A stretch of 64,000 bases of DNA from Pyropia yezoensis. Its lineage: Eukaryota > Rhodophyta > Bangiophyceae > Bangiales > Bangiaceae. Below, one piece after another: positions 23,204-31,775 of this stretch. A program made the translations under genes and the position numbers. The stretch covers positions 7,120,375 through 7,184,374 of the forward strand of contig CM020619.1 in assembly GCA_009829735.1 (NCBI GenBank), in the 5' to 3' direction. The notes beneath the pieces were generated by a model, which was given only the letters and a program-made list of their open reading frames with translations, ran no database searches and was not told the origin of the DNA. How positions within the stretch are numbered: the stretch's first letter is position 1; every line of letters starts with the position of its first letter.

Positions 23204-23524
23204 TGTAGAGACTCTATGGGACCTGCACGTGGGGGGGACCTCGCAGAGATCGCGTGGTACCCCTGCGCCCACCTTCCTCGTGAGGACGATGGGGCCGATT
23301 TGGCTCTCTGGGATTCTACTGGCTTCCGATTGGTCCCCTCCTATGGAGATAGGACCGGGTCGCCATTGGTTCTGGGGCCCATATTGGGATTCCCAGTGTA
23401 TGGGATTTTCCTCTGACCGGAATTGGCCTTTGGTCAATAATCCGGGATGATATGCATTTGGGGTTTGGATTGAGCTTGAGTATTTTGCGTGATTGTGAGA
23501 TTGGTGAGATCTTGAGTGTTGGCT
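23204..23524 (+). repeat. Second copy of the ~320-bp LTR-like repeat
   Basis: Direct repeat of 21240-21568, best conserved from ACGTGG…GACCTCG to GATCTTGAGTGTTGGC. No matching 5-bp flanks were found, so I treat it as a solo or fragmentary LTR. Confidence 0.55.
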
Positions 23525-23721
23525 TGTCTGCGCTGCTTCATGCGTTGACGCTTCTCCTTGCATCTCAAGACATTGTGCTGTGCCGGGTACTGCATCTTTT
23601 GCACAACACTCCATGGTACTGTATCTCGCTGCGATTCGTTGTGAGTCGCTGTCACGCAGTGCCTGCTCCTACCGCCGATCTGGGCCTGACACATAGTGCT
23701 GCGTCCTTGTCTCGTGCTCTG

Positions 23722-24084
23722 TGTAGCACAATAGGAATCCGTCGCACGTCCACTCTCAGGGAACACTCACCAAGGGGGATCGGCACCAACGTCACCGGGA
23801 GGCCAAGGTTGCTGTCCTTGGAGCGCAAGCCACGGGACCAAGATGGGAGCCCAAATGGGAGGGGTTTGTTGTTCTACCTTGGCCGGCGGTGGATTCGCCA
23901 CCGGCCCCCTCGTTATAAACCCTCGGAGACACTACTAACTACCCTCCACCCCAAGATGCAAGTCCCTCTGGTCATACGTAACTTATAGATACCGTGACCA
24001 GTACGAACTATCAAATTGAAAGTTAAGGGTTAGAAGTAGCCCCCCTAATATTAGGGTCACAATACGGACAACCATATTGCTACA
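23722..24084 (-). repeat. 3' LTR of element B
   Basis: TGT…ACA ends, 363 bp. It carries a plus-strand TATAAA at 23914-23919 that points into the antisense ORF. Confidence 0.96.
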
Positions 24085-24096
24085 TATCCCCCCCTT
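24085..24096 (-). promoter_or_regulatory. Polypurine tract of element B
   Basis: On the minus strand AAGGGGGGGATA lies directly against the start of the 3' LTR, the expected primer site for plus-strand DNA synthesis. Confidence 0.85.
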
Positions 24097-24671
24097 AGAT
24101 TCGGCCCGTCCTTGGGTCGAGTTGCATTCGGGGTACCGAATGTAAGTGGGTCGCGTGACCGTTCACCCGTCGGGTGGGGCTTTGCGCCCCGTCGCGACAG
24201 ACACCCCTTTTCGAGGTTGTCTCAGGGGGGTGCCCCCCTTTGCGTGGTACACACACACGATCCGTTTTCCGGACCGTTAAATTCCCGATGCGGGTTGCTG
24301 TTCACGCCCCCCTTTCCGAGGGGTGGTGCAAGCGGATCCGCCACCAGGTGCCTGGTGGTAGGGGGGCCCCTCTCGTGTGGACGATTGAGTGGGGGGCGGG
24401 GGCTGCCCGCGTTGCGTGGGGGCGGTTGGGGGTGACCCCCCTTTGCTTACCCCGTGTGTGGGGGTGGCCCCGTCCCGCCCAGGTGCCTGGGTGGAGCGCG
24501 GTCGTAGCCCCGTGGGGCGCGGGTCGACCCGCGTGCCTGCGGCGCATCTCGTGGCCGTTTGTGGTCATAAGCGCGGGTGTCCGCGCTTCCCTGGCTCGTC
24601 CCGGTTATCCCACCGTACCGGGTTGTAGCCGTCGACGGCTTGTGGGCGCGGGGGACTCCGCACCCGTTATC

Positions 24672-27119
24672 ATGTCCTATCCCCAGGTGCTTGAAGAGGA
24701 GGAAGACCTCCTGATCGGGGAGGAGATGGAGGACGACGCGCCTGTCGGTCCCGACGCCGCGCGTTACGGGGTGAGCTCGTCTGACGACGACGGGCCTGCG
24801 GTGTCCGTCCGTCTGTCGGCCGGAGGACTGTCGTCCGTGTGCAGCGGCACGACGGTGCCGTCGGCCGGAGGTCAACCCGGCGGTCAACCGCGCGTGGCGG
24901 CTTCTACCCCCTCTCTGCCGGCTGCCCGGATGGAGCCTGGTGCCGGTGCCGGCTCACCGCAGGTACCTCAAGATGGTCCGCCCTGCGGCGGAGGTGGCGA
25001 CCCGCAGCCGACTCCGGCTGGTCAAGGTGGTCCGGGTGTCCGGGCGGTGACTCCTCGAGGCGGTCCCGACGTTGACGCGGGTGGTGGTGGCGGTGCGACA
25101 CCCGGTGCGGCGGGTCAAGACGGTGCGGGTGTCCGCACGGCCGGGGCTCCGGCTCCGGAGGCTGTCCAAGTGCCTTCCCCTTCCGCGGCGGGGGCTACGC
25201 CGACGGGTGGTGCCGGCGCCGGTACCGTACCTGCGGTGCCGCGGGTGTCGAGCGGTCAAGACGCTCCTTCTCCCATGGCGGTTGACTCCGGGAGTTACTC
25301 CGGGCGGGCGCCCGCCCTTCTTCTTCCTCCTCGGCCTCGTCAATCTCCGACGTCGGCCCCTCTGCCGGTGGTGCGTCCCCCGGCGCCCCCAATTCTTCCT
25401 GGTCCTGCCCGGGTTGCCCCGTTGGGTGGCGGCGTCGCCGTGGCGGCGGGTCAACCCGCCATGTCGGTGTCCGACTTGGTGGCTCGGGTTCGAGGCCTCA
25501 CGGTGCAAGAGTCGATGGAGTCCGATGGGCGTATGCGGGTGGACTTCCACCTGGTGCATCCCCGTGGAGAATCCTCCCGGCGCGTCAAGGTGGACCCGTG
25601 CTGGGAGCGGGAGTTGGTGCGGCTGGTCAACCAGCCGAACGCGGTCCGGGTGGAACACCATTGGATCCTGAGTCAGCCGGACGACCGGCATGCGCAGCTC
25701 TGGCGCACCCGGGTGGGACGGGGTGAGGTCTACCTCGACCCCAACTTCGGGGTCTGCGACTTGATTGCCCCCGCGTTGCCGCGGGAGATTGACTACCCGG
25801 CTAGTGCTCGGGGGATTGCGGCGGCGGCGGAGCCGGTTGCGTTTGGGGAGACGGTGAGCCGTACCGGTCGGTATCCCGACTTTGACTACTACCCGGGGGT
25901 ACCCCCGTATCTGTCGTTGACGGCTCCCTACCCGCCCATGGCGGGGTTGAAGTCGGCGTCGAGTTGGCGACGTAACCATGGTGTCATGGCGGATGCGTTC
26001 CGCACGGATATAACGTGTGCGTTGCAGACCGGCAACGGTCGTGCTCCGGTATACACTCCCGTGCGCCCGCCGCTATGGCAGGAGGGGTGGGAACCCGCCC
26101 CTGCTTTCCGGTTTGACACCGGCTCCTGTCTTCGCTACTTCGGGAGTGTGTTGGCCTCGCGACCGGTCCACCCGTTGCAGGGTACCTTCACCCTTGAGGT
26201 TACCCTCGGGCAGGCTTCATCCTTCTTGCTGTCCGTCCGCCGGCAGGGTCGTCTGTTTCATCTTCCGACGGGTGTCCGTCGGCACATCGCGCAGTTGGGC
26301 GTGGATCTGATAGCCGCCAAGACCGGGTTGGCCCGGGAGTTCGAAGCCCTGCTGGCTGTTCACGATGCCGTGAACTGGGCTGGGGTGTTGGCCCTTCCCC
26401 CGTACCGGGACCCGCAGGCTGGGGCTTCCCCCTTGCCTCGTCACTCGTTGCGTGTCCGGCGTACTCAGCCGGGTGAGCCTAGTTGCCATGGGTGGGCGTC
26501 CACCGAGGCCGTTCCTGACCTGGGTATTCCCATGGTTATCCATGACCCTCTTCAGGTCCTTGCTCCGTGGTTCGGTAACCCGATGCCGGCGGCGGTTGGC
26601 CGTCGTCCCCGAGAGTGGGGCTCTGTGGGTGGGGAGCGTGAGGTGTCCCGTCGTCGGGCGGAGTACCGCCGTGGTTACGGTGGAGCCCCTTCGATAGGGT
26701 CCTACCGGGCCTCGTATCAAGTGCCACCGGCTCCGGTGGTAGCCGTGTCGGCTCCTGTGGCTCCTCTGGCTGCGCCAGTGTCACCTCCCGCCCCTGTCCT
26801 ACATGACGGGGGTCCCCGTCTCTGGTATGAGGGCGTTGACGCCCTTGTTACCCGCGCAATGCGTGGGGATCTCTCTGTTAGCTGGGGGGATATCCCCCCA
26901 GGTGCTGCGCTGGTTGGGTCAGCGCGTTGCTTCGGTGGCGTGCTGGACCGCCTCCAGAAAGCTCTGGAGGACGTGGGGGCTGGCCGCAGCACCCTCGTCC
27001 AGCTATGCACCGAGGTAACTCGGGTGGTCGACCGTCGTGACGTTGCCGACCGGTGGAGCACGGAGGTCTACGCGCTTACGCGTGAGTGGCCTCCCTCGGG
27101 CAGTGGGTCTACCCACTGA
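24672..27119 (+). CDS. Antisense ORF of element B, 815 aa, unknown function
   Basis: This ORF lies on the strand opposite to gag-pol, between pol and the 3' LTR, and is convergent with pol (gap about 480 bp). I chose the ATG at 24672 (MSYPQVLEEEEDLL): the frame is open back to 24174, but that part is leader-like. The N-terminus is acidic, and residues about 40-290 are Pro/Gly/Ala-rich and probably disordered. A globular part follows from about 295 to 680, including FDYYPGVPPYL at 404-414. A Pro/Ala/Val linker leads to a C-terminal domain with LVGSARCFGGVLDRL from residue 747. Elements C and D have an ORF in the same place with the same layout, and those landmarks recur there. No known domain recognised. 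It does not overlap pol, so it is not a coding shadow. Confidence 0.8.
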   Translation: MSYPQVLEEEEDLLIGEEMEDDAPVGPDAARYGVSSSDDDGPAVSVRLSAGGLSSVCSGTTVPSAGGQPGGQPRVAASTPSLPAARMEPGAGAGSPQVPQDGPPCGGGGDPQPTPAGQGGPGVRAVTPRGGPDVDAGGGGGATPGAAGQDGAGVRTAGAPAPEAVQVPSPSAAGATPTGGAGAGTVPAVPRVSSGQDAPSPMAVDSGSYSGRAPALLLPPRPRQSPTSAPLPVVRPPAPPILPGPARVAPLGGGVAVAAGQPAMSVSDLVARVRGLTVQESMESDGRMRVDFHLVHPRGESSRRVKVDPCWERELVRLVNQPNAVRVEHHWILSQPDDRHAQLWRTRVGRGEVYLDPNFGVCDLIAPALPREIDYPASARGIAAAAEPVAFGETVSRTGRYPDFDYYPGVPPYLSLTAPYPPMAGLKSASSWRRNHGVMADAFRTDITCALQTGNGRAPVYTPVRPPLWQEGWEPAPAFRFDTGSCLRYFGSVLASRPVHPLQGTFTLEVTLGQASSFLLSVRRQGRLFHLPTGVRRHIAQLGVDLIAAKTGLAREFEALLAVHDAVNWAGVLALPPYRDPQAGASPLPRHSLRVRRTQPGEPSCHGWASTEAVPDLGIPMVIHDPLQVLAPWFGNPMPAAVGRRPREWGSVGGEREVSRRRAEYRRGYGGAPSIGSYRASYQVPPAPVVAVSAPVAPLAAPVSPPAPVLHDGGPRLWYEGVDALVTRAMRGDLSVSWGDIPPGAALVGSARCFGGVLDRLQKALEDVGAGRSTLVQLCTEVTRVVDRRDVADRWSTEVYALTREWPPSGSGSTH

Positions 27120-27600
27120 GGAGTGCTATTGTTTGTGCGGGAGAGGGCCCCGGCAACCCTTATGGTAGCCGGGTAGTAGTGAGTATAAACTCATCCCCCG
27201 CTGGGGGCATTGCTTGCCTCTGTTTGCTGCCCTGGGGAGTACCCCTTCTGGCTCAGTGGTGCCTTGCCTCCCGTCCAACTTCTTCCGGTTGGTTCATGCT
27301 TGGGGAGGTTATCCTCCCTCACTTTGTGTCTTGGCTTGGGGAGGTCATCCTCCCGTGTAAGCCCCCTAGTTACTTCGATATTATCGAGGTTAGCCTTTAC
27401 CTTTTTAAGTTAACTTATTAAGGTTCAGGTTTTACTTAGTTACCTAAGCTTAGCTCTACTTAGTTACCTAAGCTTGGTTCGACTTAGAAACCTAAGTCTG
27501 ATTTGACTTAGAAACCTAAGTCTGCCATAACCATGTCACACCCTACTTAGTAGGTATAAGCCTCACCCCCCAACAGCCGAAGTCGGTGTCGGTTGGGTTG
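27120..27600. repeat. Hairpin-rich spacer between convergent pol and antisense ORF
   Basis: The spacer holds two GGGAGG-4-CCTCCC hairpins 36 bp apart (27303-27318 and 27339-27354). It also holds four copies of a 24-bp unit at 27435, 27459, 27483 and 27507, each containing CTTAG-NNAC-CTAAG; the last two extend to 7-bp stems (GACTTAG/CTAAGTC). Both convergent transcripts would end here, so a role in 3'-end formation is plausible. This is inference. Confidence 0.75.
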
Positions 27601-30600
27601 TTACAGTAGGCGTCGTCGCCTCATGTAAGGCATGAGTAGTTGGCGGGGTATATTCGCCGCCTGTTCCCAGGTGGGTGAGTCGTATCCGACCCACATAACC
27701 TTGACGTACCAGGGTCCTGGTATGTCCGGGTCGGTGTGTCCGACCACGCTCTCTACTTGGTATGGAATCCCATCCGGTCCCACCGGGTCATCCGACCGGT
27801 GGGTTGTAAGAGCTTCATGTAGCAACCCAGCCGGTACCGGCTGAGGCTGTTCCGGCTTCGGAGCAGGTGTGACATCATTCATACTGATGCGTTGGATCTC
27901 CGTATCGGAGTGTAAGATAACAGAGTGGTCATCTCTGTGGAGGATCTGGTACGGTCCCTTGACCGGTTGCATAAGCTTGTTCCCTCGGAACTTCTGGTGT
28001 CTGATATAGACCCAGTCACCTGTTACCAGGGTTGCGTTGCGCACCCGTAGTCGGGCGTCGAAGTTCTTCTTGTATCGAAGTTGTGTTCTGTCAAGGGCAC
28101 CCTTGAGCTTAGGAATCATCCACGATAGCTTGGCCAACCAAGCTAGGTGGATGCGTTCGGCGGGTCGGCCCTTCGGTGTATCATACCGAGTGCACCTGCC
28201 TGGCGGCAGCGTCAGGTTACCGACGCCTAGTGGCATGACCCATTCCAGTGGGGCGATGTTGGTACTCCGATGTGGCCTGGCATTGTATGCCAGGGTGAGT
28301 ACGGACAGAAGCCTGTCCCAAGTGTTCGTGTGCTCTGCCACGTAGCACTGTAGCATCTTGACGATGGTGCGGTTGAACCGCTCCACCTGCCCGTTGGACT
28401 GCGGGTGGTAGTCGGATGCCCGACGTGGTTCGATACCGAACATGCCCAGGACCTTAGTGCAGAATGCCGACGTAAGGTTTGCTCCGTTATCGGAGAGGAG
28501 TTGCTTCATGACTCCGTATGCACTGATCCAGTGGTCAACCACTGCGTTCATAATCGTGTATGCCGTATCATTCGGGATGGCTGCCGCTCGTGACAGCTTG
28601 GTGAATCGGTCAGACATGACCAGGATGTACCTGTTCCCTTCTTCCGTTACCGGAAGTGGCCCGAGTATGTCGATAGCGACTTGCTCGTTGGGCCCATCGG
28701 GTGGGAATAGCTTCATGGCAGACGCCTGCCTATGTAGACTCATGCGGTTACGCGCACAGGGGTGGCATCCCCTTACGTGGTCGACCACGTCGACGGCCAT
28801 TGCTGGCCAGTAGAAGAACCTTCGCATTGCTGCGAACATACGTGAACCCCCCGGGTGTCCGGCTGTAGGGTTCTCATGTTCTCGTTCCATGACGGCTTGC
28901 CGTAAGGACACGGGAACCACGACTTGATGTCGTCCATCGGCGGGTGCCCGCCGGTATATGAGTCCGTCTTCGATCTCGGAGAAGATGCCGGCCGTACCGG
29001 CCAGGAGGTTAGCACGATGACGTCTACAGTCATCGTCGTTGGCCTGTGCCTCGCGGAAGTCCGCGAGGGTCAATGGGCACGCAAGGTGTGCCATGGTATG
29101 GTCAGCCATACCCTGGGTAGCATTACCCACCATGCACACCGGTACTACCGGGATGTCCTCGTCCACCGGGCGGGTATCCCCGCTCGGGGTGTCGAGTCGA
29201 GACAACGCGTCTCCGAGGTGGTGGGTTGACCCAGCCTTATACACCGTGCGGTAGTCGTGCTCGGCCATCTTCAGCCTCCATCGGGCTAGCCTCCCATGGC
29301 TATCGGAATCCTTGTCACCAAGGTTGAGGAGCCATCGTAGGGGTTCGTGGTCGGACCTCACGATGAACCTGGAGCCCTCCAGGTATGGACGGAGCAGTTG
29401 CACTGCCCATATAACTCCGAGGCATTCACGCTCGGTGGCACTATAGTTCCGCTCAGCCGGGTTGAGTGTCCGGCTGAAGTACCCTACCGGACGTAGGTCC
29501 GGGATAACGTTATCGGTACCGATCAACGTCTCTCCCTGTAACAGGGTGCATCCCACTTGTGTATCACACGCATCGACATCGATGACGAAGGTACCCCGTC
29601 TATGCGGTAACGCAAGGACGGGTGGGGCTAGTAGGGCTCGCTTCAGCGACTCGAATGCCTCCTCTTCGCTAGGCGAAGGGGGTTGGAGTACCTTGGGTAA
29701 GGTACTGCTCGTAAGAACCGTTAACGGTTTAGCTATCCGAGCGAAGTCCTTGACGAACCGTCGGTATACATTGCACATTCCCAGGAAGCTCTTGAGCTGC
29801 GTCTGGGTGTTAGGGAACCGGGCATCCCGGAGTGCCCGGGTATTGGCTTCGAGTACCCCTAGTTTACCAGGGGTTATCTGGTGGCCCAGATATTCGACCG
29901 TCTGTTGGAAGAAGGCGCACTTCTTCAGACGCAGGGTTACCCCGGCGTTCCTCAAGAGGGTGAGTACCTCGTCAACATGTTGTACATGGTCATCCATGTT
30001 ACGCGAGAAGACGATGACGTCATCGAGGTACACCAGGCAGTTACGCCACTTCACCCCAGACAGTATGATGTCGATAGCCCGCTGGAATGTAGCGGGGGCG
30101 TTGGACAATCCGAAGGGCATCCTTAGGAACTCGTACACTCCACTGTGACAGACGAATGCCGTCTTGGGGATATCCTCGTCCGCCACCGGGATCTGCCAGT
30201 ATCCGGCGTTGCGGTCGATGGTGGTAAACACCGTAGCCTCCCCCAGGGAGTCGATGCATTCATCCATCCTTGGTAAAGGGTATGAGTCCTTCTTGGTAAC
30301 CAAGTTGAGGCGTCGATAATCGATGCAAAACCGAGGGGTTTGATCCTTCTTCGGCACAATAACGACTGGGGCACCCCATTCCGACATCGAAGGTCGGATC
30401 ACCTTAGCTTCACTCATCCTCTTCACTTCTCCATCAACGATCTCTCGTTGCATCGGTCCCGCTCGGTGCGGTTGTGACCGGGCGGGTCGTGCGCCTGGTA
30501 CCAGGTCTATACGATGTTGGGTTGCCCCAATGGTCCCCAAGGCCCCGCCTGTCCACATAACGTCATGCTTTCTTAGCATCCGTCGTACCCCTTCGGCTAC

Positions 30601-31767
30601 CGAAGGGGGAAGGTGGTCGAGGTCAGCCTCGGCCAGTGCCTTCAAGGCCTCTTGGTCCTTTGGCGGCAGGTCCGCCGGAGCCGCCGATGGGTTAGGCTTC
30701 CCGTCATCGGGTTGCTGTCGCTCGGTGGTCTCGGCGACCGCCAGTACTTCAAGTGGTTCCACTTGACCTTCCTTATCAGGGGTAAGGATATCTCCTTCGT
30801 AGAGTTCGGCAATCCCGAGGATAGTTCCCTTCGGGAGGGTGACTGCCTTACGGCGGTAGTTCGCCATCACTAGGAGGGACGACCCTCCTGCTGGGAGGTC
30901 TATGAGACCGTTGGCCATGGTCAACCCATGGCGCTTGTACGTCCGTAGGTTGGACTGGACTCTGCAGATGCCTGCGAGGTCGCAGTTAACCGGGAGGACT
31001 GTCTCTGACCACGGCTCAAAGCGAGTTCGCTTGGCCAACCGAAGTGTCTTCGGCTCGACGCTTGCGTACACCTCAGCCACGTTAACGTGGCTTCCTTGTA
31101 GCGTCAGGTCCCTGACGATAGCCGTGTGTCCTCGCTTCGTCCCGTCGGCTTCTTGAAGCTCGACGGTCCTCCGGCCTGGCCGGATTGCATCAACGTGAAC
31201 GTTGATGAAGGTGCACCCCAGTATGCAGGGCACCGATAGCGTTTCACATACCCGGAAGTCAACTTCCGTGGTGAGATCCCCGATGGTAACCTGCAGCGAC
31301 ATCGCTGCGGTCGTACGAATGAGTCGACCATTCGCGTCCTTGATGGTGGGTCCCCGAGTCACTCTGACTCGTGGAAGCCACTTGTCCGGGAGGGTATCCT
31401 TCCGGATAAGGTTGGGTCCAGCCCCTGTGTCCAGTACAGGGTAGTACGATCGTGTCGACTGGGGGTCAACCCCCAGTGTGGCTGATACCTTGAAGTTCTC
31501 CAAGGTAAACAACACATGTCCTACACCGATATCCGGTGTAACTCGGGCATCCTGAACAGGGCCCTTGTCTGGTTCAACGTGACGGGGCTTCCCGTCCTCT
31601 CCTCCCAACCTTGGAGGTTGGTCATCAATCCCCTGACGCCGTGTCGTCGGGGCCGGAAGGTGTACCCGGGGGTTGGTGCGGCGTCGGCTCAACCGCGCTC
31701 TCCGTGGGGCTTTCCCCGCGGAACTCCGGGGTGGCTTGCTTGGGTGACCCCAGCGCCCCCCGGTCAT
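27601..31767 (-). CDS. pol: Pol polyprotein of element B (1388 aa, intact)
   Basis: Domains in order: retropepsin (DTGA at 113-116); reverse transcriptase (CIDYRRLN 481-488, FTTIDRNAGYWQI 514-526, YLDD 580-583); RNase H about 720-860 (VIDVDACD, SATERE, RSDHEPL, HLGDALSRLD); integrase with its zinc-binding region about 964-1004 and the catalytic triad D1033 (AIDILGPLP), D1093 (LSDNGANL), E1129 (NGQVERFN), which gives the canonical 35-residue spacing. An integrase C-terminal GDWVYIRHQKF and a chromodomain-like end (VESVVGH, YVKVMWVGYDSPTWEQ, 1337-1370) follow, so it is chromovirus-like. It starts 8 bp after the gag stop in another frame. No break is seen, so it is probably functional. Confidence 0.97.
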   Translation of the reverse strand: MTGGRWGHPSKPPRSSAGKAPRRARLSRRRTNPRVHLPAPTTRRQGIDDQPPRLGGEDGKPRHVEPDKGPVQDARVTPDIGVGHVLFTLENFKVSATLGVDPQSTRSYYPVLDTGAGPNLIRKDTLPDKWLPRVRVTRGPTIKDANGRLIRTTAAMSLQVTIGDLTTEVDFRVCETLSVPCILGCTFINVHVDAIRPGRRTVELQEADGTKRGHTAIVRDLTLQGSHVNVAEVYASVEPKTLRLAKRTRFEPWSETVLPVNCDLAGICRVQSNLRTYKRHGLTMANGLIDLPAGGSSLLVMANYRRKAVTLPKGTILGIAELYEGDILTPDKEGQVEPLEVLAVAETTERQQPDDGKPNPSAAPADLPPKDQEALKALAEADLDHLPPSVAEGVRRMLRKHDVMWTGGALGTIGATQHRIDLVPGARPARSQPHRAGPMQREIVDGEVKRMSEAKVIRPSMSEWGAPVVIVPKKDQTPRFCIDYRRLNLVTKKDSYPLPRMDECIDSLGEATVFTTIDRNAGYWQIPVADEDIPKTAFVCHSGVYEFLRMPFGLSNAPATFQRAIDIILSGVKWRNCLVYLDDVIVFSRNMDDHVQHVDEVLTLLRNAGVTLRLKKCAFFQQTVEYLGHQITPGKLGVLEANTRALRDARFPNTQTQLKSFLGMCNVYRRFVKDFARIAKPLTVLTSSTLPKVLQPPSPSEEEAFESLKRALLAPPVLALPHRRGTFVIDVDACDTQVGCTLLQGETLIGTDNVIPDLRPVGYFSRTLNPAERNYSATERECLGVIWAVQLLRPYLEGSRFIVRSDHEPLRWLLNLGDKDSDSHGRLARWRLKMAEHDYRTVYKAGSTHHLGDALSRLDTPSGDTRPVDEDIPVVPVCMVGNATQGMADHTMAHLACPLTLADFREAQANDDDCRRHRANLLAGTAGIFSEIEDGLIYRRAPADGRHQVVVPVSLRQAVMEREHENPTAGHPGGSRMFAAMRRFFYWPAMAVDVVDHVRGCHPCARNRMSLHRQASAMKLFPPDGPNEQVAIDILGPLPVTEEGNRYILVMSDRFTKLSRAAAIPNDTAYTIMNAVVDHWISAYGVMKQLLSDNGANLTSAFCTKVLGMFGIEPRRASDYHPQSNGQVERFNRTIVKMLQCYVAEHTNTWDRLLSVLTLAYNARPHRSTNIAPLEWVMPLGVGNLTLPPGRCTRYDTPKGRPAERIHLAWLAKLSWMIPKLKGALDRTQLRYKKNFDARLRVRNATLVTGDWVYIRHQKFRGNKLMQPVKGPYQILHRDDHSVILHSDTEIQRISMNDVTPAPKPEQPQPVPAGLLHEALTTHRSDDPVGPDGIPYQVESVVGHTDPDIPGPWYVKVMWVGYDSPTWEQAANIPRQLLMPYMRRRRLL

Positions 31768-31775
31768 CCTTCCTC

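Noticed and set aside
27435..27522. Regular repeats as a CRISPR array
   Set aside because: The units are 24 bp with 14-bp hairpin cores and similar, not unique, spacers, inside a eukaryotic retrotransposon.
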